A stretch of 26,044 bases of DNA from a virus (IMGVR_UViG_3300033156_000755:1-26044), one strand, 5' to 3'. Positions 7,122 to 14,283 are shown, numbered from the stretch's first letter. Notes: a model not told the origin generated them from the letters alone. Program-made: numbers and translations.

Positions 7122-7531
7122 TCCAAACCTCCTTTTCCTTCAAGTCTTTTCTTTCCCATCATCTGAGCGGGTGTCTGAGGTTCCGTAAGCAGATTTCTGA
7201 GCAACCGCGCTTCTTCCAGAGTCAGCTTTCGTTTGCGGTGATGCAGCCGCCTGCCCAGCAAGAGTTCTAAGCGTTTTTTTCCGAGCTCCTGCATCGCTTT
7301 TTCGAAGACCGCTTTTAAAAGTACATCGTCTAAACGGTGCGCAGTGTTCTGATCCGCTATCTCTTGCCGGACTTGATCCGCCTCCGCTCTCAGCTGTACT
7401 TCTCTTTGCCAAGCTAGCTCTGCTTCCAGGTTCTGGGGCGGTCGGCGTGCGAATCTTTCGTTTGCCTGTCTCCGCTCCCTCTCTACATCAGGAGCTAAGA
7501 GAAGCGCTAAAAGTTCATTGTTTCTTTTCAT
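7118..7531 (-). CDS. Helical, charged hypothetical protein
   Basis: A 137-residue protein starting at MKRNNELLALLLAPD, behind an AAAGGATGG site. It is almost entirely helical and very rich in Arg, Glu, Gln and Lys (ERERRQANERFARRPPQN; EKAMQELGKKRLELLLGRRL), with coiled-coil potential. The basic C-terminal half (RRLHHRKRKLTLEEARLLRN) could bind nucleic acid. The start overlaps the stop of the zinc-finger/HTH gene by ATGA, so the two are probably translationally coupled. No family recognised. Confidence 0.65.
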   Translation of the reverse strand: MKRNNELLALLLAPDVERERRQANERFARRPPQNLEAELAWQREVQLRAEADQVRQEIADQNTAHRLDDVLLKAVFEKAMQELGKKRLELLLGRRLHHRKRKLTLEEARLLRNLLTEPQTPAQMMGKKRLEGKGGLE

Positions 7532-7884
7532 GATCCATCCTTTCCCGCAAGCTGTGTTATCCTCAGCGCACATTCTTTGCATAATCTAGTCAGCTTACCA
7601 TGCTCGTCTTTGACTAGTTCATCCGGACCGCATCTCCTTCCGCAGATCTTGCATCGCTTGAACTCCCTTTTCTCCATTCTGCACCGCGGACAATATTTCG
7701 CTCGGACGCGGCGAGTTCTAAAGACGGTCCCGCAATTCTCGCAGGTCTTGCGAAAGACCGGGACCTGACCGGCCTTCGCCACCAACTGGTGCGCTCGCTG
7801 CCTTGACACTCCCAACAGCTCGCCGATCTCCCGATAGGTCAAGCCTTTCAGGCGTAGCTTAAGAGCAAGCTTGCTCGCTGTCAT
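7528..7884 (-). CDS. HTH plus zinc-finger DNA-binding protein
   Basis: A 118-residue protein with two recognisable parts. Residues 15-35 (LTYREIGELLGVSRQRAHQL) form a helix-turn-helix like sigma-70 region 4 / LuxR-type domains. Residues 48-105 carry two Cys pairs of zinc-ribbon type, C48-x2-C51 with C65-x2-C68, then C78-x2-C81 (plus C85) with C102-x2-C105. It is very likely a zinc-stabilised DNA-binding regulator, perhaps of middle or late genes. The start overlaps the preceding RHH gene, and a GGAGAGG site lies upstream. The target is unknown. Confidence 0.7.
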   Translation of the reverse strand: MTASKLALKLRLKGLTYREIGELLGVSRQRAHQLVAKAGQVPVFRKTCENCGTVFRTRRVRAKYCPRCRMEKREFKRCKICGRRCGPDELVKDEHGKLTRLCKECALRITQLAGKDGS

Positions 7885-8020
7885 GAAGCCTCTCCTTCAA
7901 GGCCTGCCGTGCGAGTTCCTTGAAGGCTTTGCTTCGCTTTCCAGGTGGCTGGGCCTCAAGAAACAAGATCAGGTCTTGGTCTTCTTTCTCCGACAGATAG
8001 ATCGGACACACCCGCATCAT
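7859..8020 (-). CDS. Ribbon-helix-helix-like small protein
   Basis: About 53 residues (52 if the second of two adjacent ATGs is used; GGAGG lies 4 and 7 bases before them). The layout fits an RHH fold: an N-terminal strand (MRVCPIYLS), helix A (EKEDQDLILFLEAQ), a turn (PPGKRS), and helix B (KAFKELARQALKERL). Such proteins usually dimerise and bind operator DNA. The start overlaps the stop of the HNH gene and the end overlaps the zinc-finger/HTH gene, giving a chain of coupled small regulators. Confidence 0.6.
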   Translation of the reverse strand: MMRVCPIYLSEKEDQDLILFLEAQPPGKRSKAFKELARQALKERLHDSEQACS

Positions 8021-8862
8021 AATTCCTCCTTTCGGACGCCTCTCACCAGGGAACCGCCTTTCAAGACCCAAGCTCCGGGTGGCACCTCTTCCTCCCACTT
8101 GCCTTGAGGGTCGATTTCCACTTGCCTGATCTCGCCGGTCCCGATCCAGCCCTTGCGCTTTCTGGCCTTCCTAAGTTCGGTTTCGACCCAGCGCCAGAAC
8201 TCGGGTGGTGGAACCGAACTTGCGATGTCCAGGATCTCCTTGGCCCGGTCGGGATGCCTGCGTGCCAAGTCTACAACTTCGAAAGGTAGGTGCTGGACAT
8301 CTTCGATTTCATGCTCCTTCACGAAACGCACGCAACGGATCATCCGCTTGACCTCCGCGCTCGTGTAGCCGAGGTCGGCCCCGAAGTCGTAGACGTCCGC
8401 GCACGACCCTGTCGTGGCCGTTGGAAGGAGATGATCGGCTTGATGGAGTTCATAGAGGGCGGTGGCTAAAACCCACAGGTTGGCCCGAGCCTGGATAGAC
8501 TGGAGCATCGCCATGTTCATTGTATCCCTGACCAGGGAAATCATGCGCTTGCAGTAGTACCACAGCCGGTCCTTCGGAACCGGCTTGCCTCGACAGGAAA
8601 CAACTTCGAGGCCCTCGGGATCGCCCGGGATCCAGCGAGTGATCCTGTAAGCGCCTCGGCCGTGGAGTTTCATGTGGCAAGCATGGCACACCAGGATAAG
8701 GTTGTCGGGCTGGCTCAAGGGCGAGTCGGGCGAGTCCCCGCCCATGCCCTGGTGCCTGATGTGAGCAATCTCGCTCGCGGGGACCGGTTCTGTGTGGAAG
8801 AGCTGGCATTCCCCAGCGTCCCGTTCCCAGACTTCACGGCGGACGGTTTCGGAGATCGGCAC
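8017..8862 (-). CDS. HNH endonuclease with helical C-terminal extension
   Basis: A 281-residue protein starting with GTG, 8 bases after AGGAGG. The N-terminal ~70 residues are an HNH nuclease domain: EIAHIRHQGMGG supplies the first His (about H34), PDNL the Asn (N54) and CHACHMKLH the metal-binding and final His. The remaining ~200 residues are not recognised and look helical, with a stretch (DLGYTSAEVKRMIRCVRF) that may bind DNA. The domain cuts DNA with a metal ion. In this position it could be a free-standing homing-type nuclease, a restriction-like enzyme or a packaging/recombination nuclease. Flanking genes overlap it on both sides, so it is a regular operon member rather than an obvious insertion. 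Confidence 0.8.
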   Translation of the reverse strand: MPISETVRREVWERDAGECQLFHTEPVPASEIAHIRHQGMGGDSPDSPLSQPDNLILVCHACHMKLHGRGAYRITRWIPGDPEGLEVVSCRGKPVPKDRLWYYCKRMISLVRDTMNMAMLQSIQARANLWVLATALYELHQADHLLPTATTGSCADVYDFGADLGYTSAEVKRMIRCVRFVKEHEIEDVQHLPFEVVDLARRHPDRAKEILDIASSVPPPEFWRWVETELRKARKRKGWIGTGEIRQVEIDPQGKWEEEVPPGAWVLKGGSLVRGVRKEEL

Positions 8863-9097
8863 TGTTCACCTCCTGGAGCCCCATCGCTCTCAGGACGTTT
8901 TCGAACCAGAGCTTGGCTTCGGTCCAAGAGACTCCCTCGGCTTCTCTTGACGCGATGAGACGTTCCTCTCCTCCAGGCAAGATCAGGACCATCGCGTATG
9001 CCGTTTGGTTCGGAAAGGTCTGCTCCAGCCTCAAATCAAGTTGGACACCGGTTTCCAGACACATGACAGTACCATCTTCGGCCCTAATCCAAGTCAT
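8834..9097 (-). CDS. Small hypothetical protein
   Basis: An 87-residue protein with the start chosen at MTWIRAEDG, behind GGGAGGATC. It appears to be a beta-sheet followed by a helix: GTVMCLETGVQLDLRL, YAMVLILPGGEERLIA, then WTEAKLWFENVLRAMG. Its 3' end overlaps the HNH gene by 29 bases, and it lies 10 bp downstream of the SSB-like gene. Family not recognised. Confidence 0.7.
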   Translation of the reverse strand: MTWIRAEDGTVMCLETGVQLDLRLEQTFPNQTAYAMVLILPGGEERLIASREAEGVSWTEAKLWFENVLRAMGLQEVNSADLRNRPP

Positions 9098-9107
9098 CTG
9101 ATCCTCC

Positions 9108-9536
9108 CTAGAACGGCACCGCTTCCTCTTCCGCCTGTGCGCTTTCCACGCTCGGAGGCGCATAATCTACGACGTTGGCGTAGACCTGACCGTCTGGTCC
9201 TTTACGATGCTTGACCACGATGGTCAGGCCCTTGCCCGATTTCAGTTCCCGAATGAGCGTGTTGGCCGCGTCGCCGGGACTTTCGAAATAGGTGTCTTCC
9301 GGCACCCCCAACGCCTTGAGTGCTAGGCAGGCCCGAAAGATGCCCCGGTCAGTCACCACGAAATTGTCAAAAATCCGCGCACCAACGTAGTCACCCTCCG
9401 TGACCTCCCAAGTGACCTTGATCATGGGAGATCCAGATGACGCTTCCGCTTTGGTCCAGTCGGCCATCACGACCGAATACTCGCCTTCCGGTAACATCGC
9501 GCCTCGCTCTAGTTTTTCCTTTAGGGTAAAGCCCAT
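9108..9536 (-). CDS. DUF669-like single-stranded DNA-binding protein
   Basis: A 142-residue protein. Two adjacent ATGs (9539, 9536) follow AAGGAGG; the second has the better spacing, while the first makes an ATGA overlap with the ATPase stop. The pattern LPEGEYSVVMADWTKAEAS, IKVTWEVTEGDYVGARIFDN, then a C-terminal VDYAPP and an acidic tip ending EEEAVPF matches phage DUF669-type proteins. These sit beside Sak4/AAA ATPases and are thought to act like SSB. The acidic tip ending in Pro-Phe is typical of SSB partner-docking tails. It probably coats ssDNA during recombination or replication. Confidence 0.7.
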   Translation of the reverse strand: MGFTLKEKLERGAMLPEGEYSVVMADWTKAEASSGSPMIKVTWEVTEGDYVGARIFDNFVVTDRGIFRACLALKALGVPEDTYFESPGDAANTLIRELKSGKGLTIVVKHRKGPDGQVYANVVDYAPPSVESAQAEEEAVPF

Positions 9537-10312
9537 CATGCGCCTCCTTCCTTCTCTCCTCTCCGGTTCGCGCTTTCCTTCTCTTTGAACAAGGCCCGAA
9601 TGGCCTGAAAAGTCGGCGGGCACGAACCCGCAGCGGCCAGCACCGGGTGCCTAGACCCCGCTTCGATGGCGGGTCCGGGATTAAACACGAACTGGCGCTC
9701 AACTCCGCCCCCGGGCAACTCCTCAGCCTGCAAGTACATAGCATGGCTTACTACAGCCATAACTGCTCTCCCGAGCTTGCCAGGGAGATCAAGGATCTTG
9801 GCGCCCATCGAAAATTCAGGGTTGAAGCTGGCCGTGTGCGCCACGAGCACGAGATGTGTTGGGAAAGCCTGGAACTCTCGGATCAGGTTCAAGACCGCGT
9901 CCCTGTGGGCCGCGAAGTCCGCGCCGTAGACCCCAGCTTCCCCGAGTTGGGTTGCTCCGAACTTATGGGCGATCTCCTGTTCCAGCCACGAAGCGATCAC
10001 GTCGATGGTGTCGAGCACGATAGTTTTCCAGGGAAAGTCTCCTTTTTGCTCGGCGTCTTTGAGCTCCTTGTACACGTTCCGCAGCTGGGCTAAGGCCCTC
10101 GCCCAGCCGGGCTTGCCGTTTTTCGAGCGAGAATCTATTTCCACGATATAGCCTTCGATGTAGTCCGCGCCTCCCGGCTCGCACTCGATGATGAGGGGCT
10201 CGGGCCAGGTCGCGGCCGAGCAAGTCTTCCCGACCTTCGGTGGGCCGTAGATTAGCCAAGTTGCCTGTTCAGGAAATCCCAATTTCTTCTTTCTCTTTTC
10301 TTTAGGCAGCAC
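9536..10312 (-). CDS. Sak4-like / AAA_24 phage recombination ATPase
   Basis: A RecA-fold ATPase of about 258 residues. The likely start is the GTG at 10312, since AAGGAGG sits 7 bases ahead; an in-frame ATG at 10333 lies upstream of that site. The Walker A motif is GPPKVGKT at residues 23-30 and a Walker B-type strand is TIVLDTID. Further RecA-like features are LVLVAHTASF and a conserved DLPGKLGR stretch. Phage proteins of this family (Sak4, AAA_24) promote strand annealing or exchange with an SSB partner, here the gene directly downstream. Overlaps with both neighbours imply coupled translation. Confidence 0.75.
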   Translation of the reverse strand: MLPKEKRKKKLGFPEQATWLIYGPPKVGKTCSAATWPEPLIIECEPGGADYIEGYIVEIDSRSKNGKPGWARALAQLRNVYKELKDAEQKGDFPWKTIVLDTIDVIASWLEQEIAHKFGATQLGEAGVYGADFAAHRDAVLNLIREFQAFPTHLVLVAHTASFNPEFSMGAKILDLPGKLGRAVMAVVSHAMYLQAEELPGGGVERQFVFNPGPAIEAGSRHPVLAAAGSCPPTFQAIRALFKEKESANRRGEKEGGA

Positions 10313-10622
10313 CTTCCACCTCCTTAGCTTCATAAAACAGATCCTGCGCCACTACCGGATAATCGGAGAGTCCATCGCAGTAGCGGCACTCTATCTCTAC
10401 TAGACCGACTTCGCCTTGCGGATCCAGATAGCCAAGCACTTTCGCAACGGCGGCGAGCAGTTCCTTGAGCTTGGCTGTCGCTTCCCGCTCGTAATTGTCT
10501 GTGTAGCACCGCAAGACGATTTCGTTTGTCCAGTCCTTCCCAATGAGCTGGACCTCTACCTTTTCTTCCCGAATCTTCGCCTTGACCTTCTCGATCTCTG
10601 CAAGATCAATCGCAAGATCCAT
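10302..10622 (-). CDS. Hypothetical protein of the recombination operon
   Basis: A 106-residue protein starting at MDLAIDLAEIEKVKAKIREE, behind GAAAGGAGG. It is mixed alpha/beta, with two Cys close together (IECRYCDGLSDY) that might bind metal. It overlaps its neighbours by 17 and 11 bases. It shares its layout with the preceding protein (an N-terminal D-I/L-AEI/EAI start, a strand pair, a helix of K/E/L, a C-terminal tail), so the two may be distant paralogues. No family recognised. Confidence 0.65.
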   Translation of the reverse strand: MDLAIDLAEIEKVKAKIREEKVEVQLIGKDWTNEIVLRCYTDNYEREATAKLKELLAAVAKVLGYLDPQGEVGLVEIECRYCDGLSDYPVVAQDLFYEAKEVEGAA

Positions 10623-10941
10623 CCTGCCTCCTTTCGCTCTCCCATCTCTTAAAGAGAGCACATCCGTACTTCTCCCGCCTTTCCTTCGCGATCTCCGAAG
10701 CTAGCAGGATCGCCTCATCGATTGCGTTGCGTAATTTTGAAAGTTGTTTTTCGAGTTCGTCTTTCCATTCCAGAGGATGCTTCGGATGAAGCCACGTCGT
10801 CGCCTTGCCCGGGAGAGAGGCCCGGAGTTCGAATGCCCACTCAAGCTCTTCATAGCCTCCGATCACGCGGATCTTCAGGTTCTTGTCATCGACTTCTGCT
10901 CTCGCTTCGTAGATCGCTTCTATATCAACCAGAGTCTCCAT
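10606..10941 (-). CDS. Hypothetical protein of the recombination operon
   Basis: A 111-residue protein starting at METLVDIEAIYEARAEVDDK, after GGAAAGGAGG. Predicted strands (NLKIRVIGGYEELEWAFEL) lead into a helical segment (WKDELEKQLSKLRNAIDEAI) and a basic C-terminus. It overlaps the nuclease gene by 17 bases. Its 5' region and ribosome binding site resemble those of the next gene, which hints at an old duplication. Function unknown. Confidence 0.65.
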   Translation of the reverse strand: METLVDIEAIYEARAEVDDKNLKIRVIGGYEELEWAFELRASLPGKATTWLHPKHPLEWKDELEKQLSKLRNAIDEAILLASEIAKERREKYGCALFKRWESERRQDGSCD

Positions 10942-11761
10942 CCTGCCTCCTTTCCAACTTGCGGAACCCGAGGGCCTCGGCCCGGCTCGAGTCATCGCAG
11001 ATCAACTCGTAAGGGCAGGGCCAGGCCAGGCAGGCCCCGGGGTTCCGGTAGATCCGAGCCTCCTCCATTTCCTGAACCAGGACCGCGACGCGCTCAAGCG
11101 CGCGCTGGATCCGGTCCTGGGTCAGGACCACCGGGAACTGCGCGATGTACTTTTCCTTGTTTTTCCTGAGCTCCTCTTCCCACCTCCTCCTGAACTGAAC
11201 TGGGCTCTCACTCTTGCGTCCCCTGAGTGAAGTGCTCAAGGCCACCCACGCTGTCTGGATTTCTTCGCCAGGCCACAAGTCCATGGCAGCAGCCTGGTAG
11301 ACTGCCAGTTGATCGTCAAGTTCGCGCATGCGATCGCAGTTGGGGACCCGCGATACTGTTTTCCAGTCCAGGACCAAGATGTGATCATCTCGCTTGAGTA
11401 CCAGATCCAGCACCCCCACGAACTGGAACCGGACCCCGTCCACATCCCACTTGAGGCCAAAGCGATGCTCGACCCCTAGGATCTCGCCTTCCGGAATCTC
11501 GGTCGCCTCTACCAGTGGCAAAGCTTTAGCGGCGATCCAACGCCGCCGCTCTGGCGAAAGCGTAGACTCGGTTACGGCTTGGACGGTCGCCAGCTCTATT
11601 TCCTCCCCTTTCGCTTTCGCGGCTAGGCCAGCATGGACCGCCTGGCCCAGCACTAAGGGCTCGGGATCCTCTGGCGGGAGCCAGCCTTCCGTGTACCTTA
11701 GCTCCCAGCGCCTCCTGCACTGGGCGAACTTAGTCAGCTCCGAATAACTTACTTTGAGCAT
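10925..11761 (-). CDS. PD-(D/E)XK exonuclease, RecB/Cas4-like
   Basis: A 278-residue nuclease starting at MLKVSYSELTKFAQCRRRWE, 6-7 bases after GGAGG. The order of motifs fits the RecB/Cas4-type PD-(D/E)XK family: N-terminal Cys in QCRRRWELRY, an LGQAVHAGL His region, the catalytic FVGVLDLVL...ILVLDWKT (Asp then D-x-K), and QLAVYQAAA. Near the C-terminus, CLAWPCPYELIC gives three more Cys that with the first could hold a 4Fe-4S cluster. It probably resects DNA ends for the Sak4-like ATPase and SSB-like partner in the same operon. It overlaps the zinc-ribbon gene by 13 bases. Confidence 0.8.
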   Translation of the reverse strand: MLKVSYSELTKFAQCRRRWELRYTEGWLPPEDPEPLVLGQAVHAGLAAKAKGEEIELATVQAVTESTLSPERRRWIAAKALPLVEATEIPEGEILGVEHRFGLKWDVDGVRFQFVGVLDLVLKRDDHILVLDWKTVSRVPNCDRMRELDDQLAVYQAAAMDLWPGEEIQTAWVALSTSLRGRKSESPVQFRRRWEEELRKNKEKYIAQFPVVLTQDRIQRALERVAVLVQEMEEARIYRNPGACLAWPCPYELICDDSSRAEALGFRKLERRQDGDSG

Positions 11762-11898
11762 GACTGAGCCTCCGCGTACTCGGCTTGCTCGCGGCACCAA
11801 CTGGTCTTGGTCCAGGTATCGCAGGCCTTGCAGTAACACCAATCATGATCCATTTCTTTCACTTCAGCACCGCACCTTGGGCAGATCAGCTTCTTCAT
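11749..11898 (-). CDS. Zinc-ribbon miniprotein
   Basis: A 49-residue protein, MKKLICPRCGAEVKEMD followed by CYCKACDTW. Two CxxC pairs make a small zinc ribbon. It is the first gene of the leftward operon: GGAGG lies 7 bases before the ATG, and the promoter lies just upstream. It may help RNA polymerase or a partner in the operon; the role is not known. Confidence 0.65.
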   Translation of the reverse strand: MKKLICPRCGAEVKEMDHDWCYCKACDTWTKTSWCREQAEYAEAQSCSK

Positions 11899-11919
11899 CT
11901 CCTGCCTCCTTGCACCTAT

Positions 11920-11948
11920 AATATACACCTAGCGCTGTCCTTTGTCAA
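11920..11948 (-). promoter_or_regulatory. Leftward early promoter
   Basis: On the minus strand a perfect TTGACA (11948-11943) is followed after 17 bp by TATATT (11925-11920). Transcription would start near 11913, giving a short leader before the ATG at 11898. The spacer contains a GGACA half-site (11940-11936), matching the operators next door, so a repressor could block it directly. It should drive the whole recombination operon. Confidence 0.75.
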
Positions 11949-11955
11949 GAGCGGA

Positions 11956-11984
11956 GGGACAAATGTCCCTATGGACATCTGTCC
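11956..11984. promoter_or_regulatory. Tandem operators GGACA-N2-TGTCC
   Basis: Two inverted repeats lie between the divergent promoters: GGGACAAATGTCCC (11956-11969) and GGACATCTGTCC (11973-11984). Both have the form GGACA-N2-TGTCC, with centres 16 bp apart, about one and a half helical turns. A third half-site sits in the leftward promoter spacer. They are probably bound by the HTH protein encoded at 12029. Confidence 0.65.
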
Positions 11985-11991
11985 TGAGACC

Positions 11992-12020
11992 TTGCCCAGC
12001 GCCACCTTTCCGGTTATCAT
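11992..12020 (+). promoter_or_regulatory. Rightward promoter giving a leaderless repressor mRNA
   Basis: TTGCCC (11992-11997) and TATCAT (12015-12020) are 17 bp apart. Expected initiation is at 12027-12029, that is, at the ATG of the HTH gene, which has no ribosome binding site. This is the same arrangement as the leaderless cI message of phage lambda. Confidence 0.5.
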
Positions 12021-12028
12021 TAAGCGCT

Positions 12029-12220
12029 ATGAACGGTAAGGCACTGAAGCAGGCAAGGAGACGGGCTGGGTTGACCCAGGAGGAGCTGGCAGCGCGGCTA
12101 GGATGCTCGCGTCGCGCGATCGCCAGGTGGGAGAGAGGAGAAGTGAGGCCACTCAGGGTGTTCTGGGAGAAACTGGAAAAGGAACTGGACATCAACATAG
12201 GAAGGATTGTCAATGGCTGA
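12029..12220 (+). CDS. Cro/CI-type HTH repressor
   Basis: A 63-residue protein of the XRE/Cro-CI type: the HTH covers residues ~5-35 (ALKQARRRAGLTQEELAARL, then GCSRRAIARWERGEVRP), and a short helix ends the protein. There is no separate dimerisation or cleavage domain, so it resembles Cro or a minimal repressor. The start is fixed by the HTH consensus beginning at once. There is no Shine-Dalgarno sequence, and the promoter would put the mRNA 5' end at the ATG. It probably binds the GGACA-N2-TGTCC operators upstream and controls the divergent recombination operon. Confidence 0.8.
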   Translation: MNGKALKQARRRAGLTQEELAARLGCSRRAIARWERGEVRPLRVFWEKLEKELDINIGRIVNG

Positions 12221-12232
12221 GCAGGAGCAAGG

Positions 12233-12835
12233 ATGCAACGGCAACTAGAACTTGACCTGGGGTTACCCAAAGACTACGAAGCTCTTTATAAGAGGTTAGG
12301 CATCGATCCGAAGGCAGAGGAAAGAAGAAGGGCTTGCCTGGACTGGGAGAAGACAGCCTGTTTGTATTCTTTCCCACGCTTCACGAAGGCATCGTCACAC
12401 CTGACGGCATTCACTTGAAACTTGAAAAGAGAAATGTAGAAGATATCTGGAGAACCGATCGCTTTCATCGACCATGAGCAGAGAGTAACCCAAGACTTTC
12501 CTTTTACCCATCCGTGGGCAGACATCAATATCCCTTTGCATAGCCATCGATCGAATATAGAACAATGGAACCGCAGACCTTGGAGCCGTAAAGCCGAGTA
12601 TTATCGGAGGTGGCCAGAGCGATGCTTTCACTTAGTCAGGAGATCAAACTTAAAGGAGGCGATCTGTTGCCATGCTAAAGACTTTGTTCACTTGAAGCCG
12701 GTCTGGGATAAGGGCTATGGTGGCATGCTTGTCTGGAAAGCTCCAAGAGCGAAGGCCTGCTTTGGCAGGGAATATGAGCACGATATCGAAGATTGGGTCT
12801 TGCTCAAACTAGAAAAGGAGGGATTGCTAAGATGA
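12233..12835 (+). pseudogene. Gene split over two reading frames (twice shifted), unknown function
   Basis: An ORF begins at 12233 behind an AGGAGCAAGG site (MQRQLELDLGLPKDYEALYK) but stops at 12418. Protein-like sequence continues in the -1 frame (DSLFVFFPTLHEGIVTPDG) to a TGA at 12475-12477. From 12440 it is back in the first frame (EPIAFIDHEQRVTQDF, WNRRPWSRKAEYYRRWPERC, ending EYEHDIEDWVLLKLEKEGLL) to 12835. The last part has no plausible start with a binding site. The simplest reading is one gene of ~200 codons with two compensating frame changes, by decay, sequencing error or recoding. The end overlaps the methylase start (ATGA). Confidence 0.5.
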
Positions 12836-14208
12836 AGATCCGAGTTAACCAGATAGTAAAAGACGATGATATCTACCCACGGGTGCGAGTGTCGCGTGAG
12901 ACGATCAAAAGCTATGTGGAAGCCATTAAAGGAGGAGCCAAGTTTCCTCCGATTCTTGTGCAAAACGTAACGGAAAACGGCCAGGAAAAGACCATCTTGC
13001 TCGATGGCTATCATCGGCTCGAGGCTTATAAACTAGCTGGCTTGGAAGACATCGAAGCGACATTCTGGAAAAATGAGACCTTGGAGAAGAAGGAATGGCT
13101 TGAACGATTGAGAATTGTGAGCGGACAGGCTAACATCTCTCATGGCGATCGCCTTTCTGGAAGTGATCTACAGTTTCAATGTCTCAGGATCGTGAAGGAT
13201 AGGCCGTTAGAACGTCTTACCGGTATTGTAAAGGAGCTAGCTGCTGAGTTTGGCGTGAGCCAAAATTATATGTCCGAGTTGATCGGTGCCGAAGTTAGGC
13301 GCCGAAAAGCCACGCGAGACGCGCTGGCTTACAGGCTTTTTCTACTGGGCTGGACTCAAGAGGAGATCGGCAGAGTTATAGGGGTCGGCCAAAGTGCCGC
13401 TGCCAAAATTATGAAAAACCTCGATAGCGAACTTTTTCATAATGAATACCGATCTGGCCTTTCTCCCGAGCAGATAGCTGAACAACACAACCTAGACGAG
13501 CCTCTCGTCTGGGCAATCCTTCTAGAAGGCAAAGACGACATAGAGCGCTTCAAGCTTTTTGGGAAAAGCGAATACGGGAACGATCAACCAAAGCTATCCG
13601 ACTACTGGAAGTTCGCTAAGCGGGATCCGAGGCTCGGTCAGGCTAACTACCCTGGTAATCTTTACGGACAGGAGGCTATGAACATCATTTACCGCTTTAG
13701 CCGTCAAGGCGATCTCGTGGTGGACCCCATGGCGGGTGGAGGAGTAACGGTAGATGCTTGCCTGATCTTGAATAGGCGATGCCGGGCCTACGATATCGAT
13801 CCGAGCAAATCTGGCCGTAAAGACATCGAGCAGCATGACGCTCTTCAAGAATTTCCTCCGAGGGCACAGAATTGTGATCTCATCATTCTTGACCCACCTT
13901 ACTACAAAAAGAAGGAGCGAGAATACGAGTGTTTTGAATTCACAAAGGATCGCGAGACTTATCTTAATAACTTGGCTATTGTGGCAAGGAACTGCTACCA
14001 AGCGCTTAAAGAGAACGGATATCTAGCACTCCTTCATGGGCAGTATATCGATTATGATGATGAAGAAGCCTCGATCCTGAACTCACATCTGGCTAGGCTG
14101 TTTGAAGAAGTCGGCTTTCGACACATTCTTACGATCGAGTCTCCTTTGGATCCTTGGCGCATCCTGCCAGTCACAAAAGACTGGTATATCTTCAAGAAGA
14201 CCAAGTAA
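12832..14208 (+). CDS. ParB-like/HTH/DNA methyltransferase fusion
   Basis: A 458-residue protein starting at MKIRVNQIVKDDD, after AAAAGGAGG. Residues 1-100 form a ParB/Srx N-terminal-type domain (LLDGYHRLEAYK at ~56-67). Two HTH-like segments follow at ~135-150 (ELAAEFGVSQNYMSEL) and ~175-192 (TQEEIGRVIGVGQSAA). Residues ~275-458 are a Rossmann methyltransferase: the SAM-binding motif DPMAGGG (298-304) and the catalytic DPPY (354-357), which point to N6-adenine or N4-cytosine methylation. No partner nuclease is adjacent. It could protect phage DNA, regulate genes or mark replication origins. The ParB-like part may guide the enzyme to particular sites. Confidence 0.8.
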   Translation: MKIRVNQIVKDDDIYPRVRVSRETIKSYVEAIKGGAKFPPILVQNVTENGQEKTILLDGYHRLEAYKLAGLEDIEATFWKNETLEKKEWLERLRIVSGQANISHGDRLSGSDLQFQCLRIVKDRPLERLTGIVKELAAEFGVSQNYMSELIGAEVRRRKATRDALAYRLFLLGWTQEEIGRVIGVGQSAAAKIMKNLDSELFHNEYRSGLSPEQIAEQHNLDEPLVWAILLEGKDDIERFKLFGKSEYGNDQPKLSDYWKFAKRDPRLGQANYPGNLYGQEAMNIIYRFSRQGDLVVDPMAGGGVTVDACLILNRRCRAYDIDPSKSGRKDIEQHDALQEFPPRAQNCDLIILDPPYYKKKEREYECFEFTKDRETYLNNLAIVARNCYQALKENGYLALLHGQYIDYDDEEASILNSHLARLFEEVGFRHILTIESPLDPWRILPVTKDWYIFKKTK

Positions 14209-14231
14209 GCTTTCGGTCAAGAGAATGAGCG

Positions 14232-14257
14232 AAGGCCTAGCACTTGGGCTAGGCCTT
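14232..14257 (+). terminator. Probable terminator after the methyltransferase
   Basis: A perfect 10-bp stem, AAGGCCTAGC (14232-14241) and its complement (14248-14257), with a 6-base loop, lies 23 bases after the stop codon. The following bases (GCTCTTCC) are only mildly T-rich, so termination may be partial. The right arm overlaps the -35 box of the next promoter. Confidence 0.5.
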
Positions 14258-14283
14258 GCTCTTCCCAGCGGGAGCCTTATAAT
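14256..14283 (+). promoter_or_regulatory. Promoter for the replication genes
   Basis: TTGCTC (14256-14261) and a perfect TATAAT (14278-14283) are 16 bp apart, placing the start near 14290, just before the AGGAGG of the coiled-coil gene. It is nested against the terminator hairpin, so termination of the methylase mRNA and initiation here are physically linked. Confidence 0.55.

Noticed and set aside
12286-12631. Two minus-strand frames over the broken gene
   Set aside because: Neither has a binding site or motif, and the plus-strand segments have more protein-like sequence; the frames exist because of the antisense of that gene.
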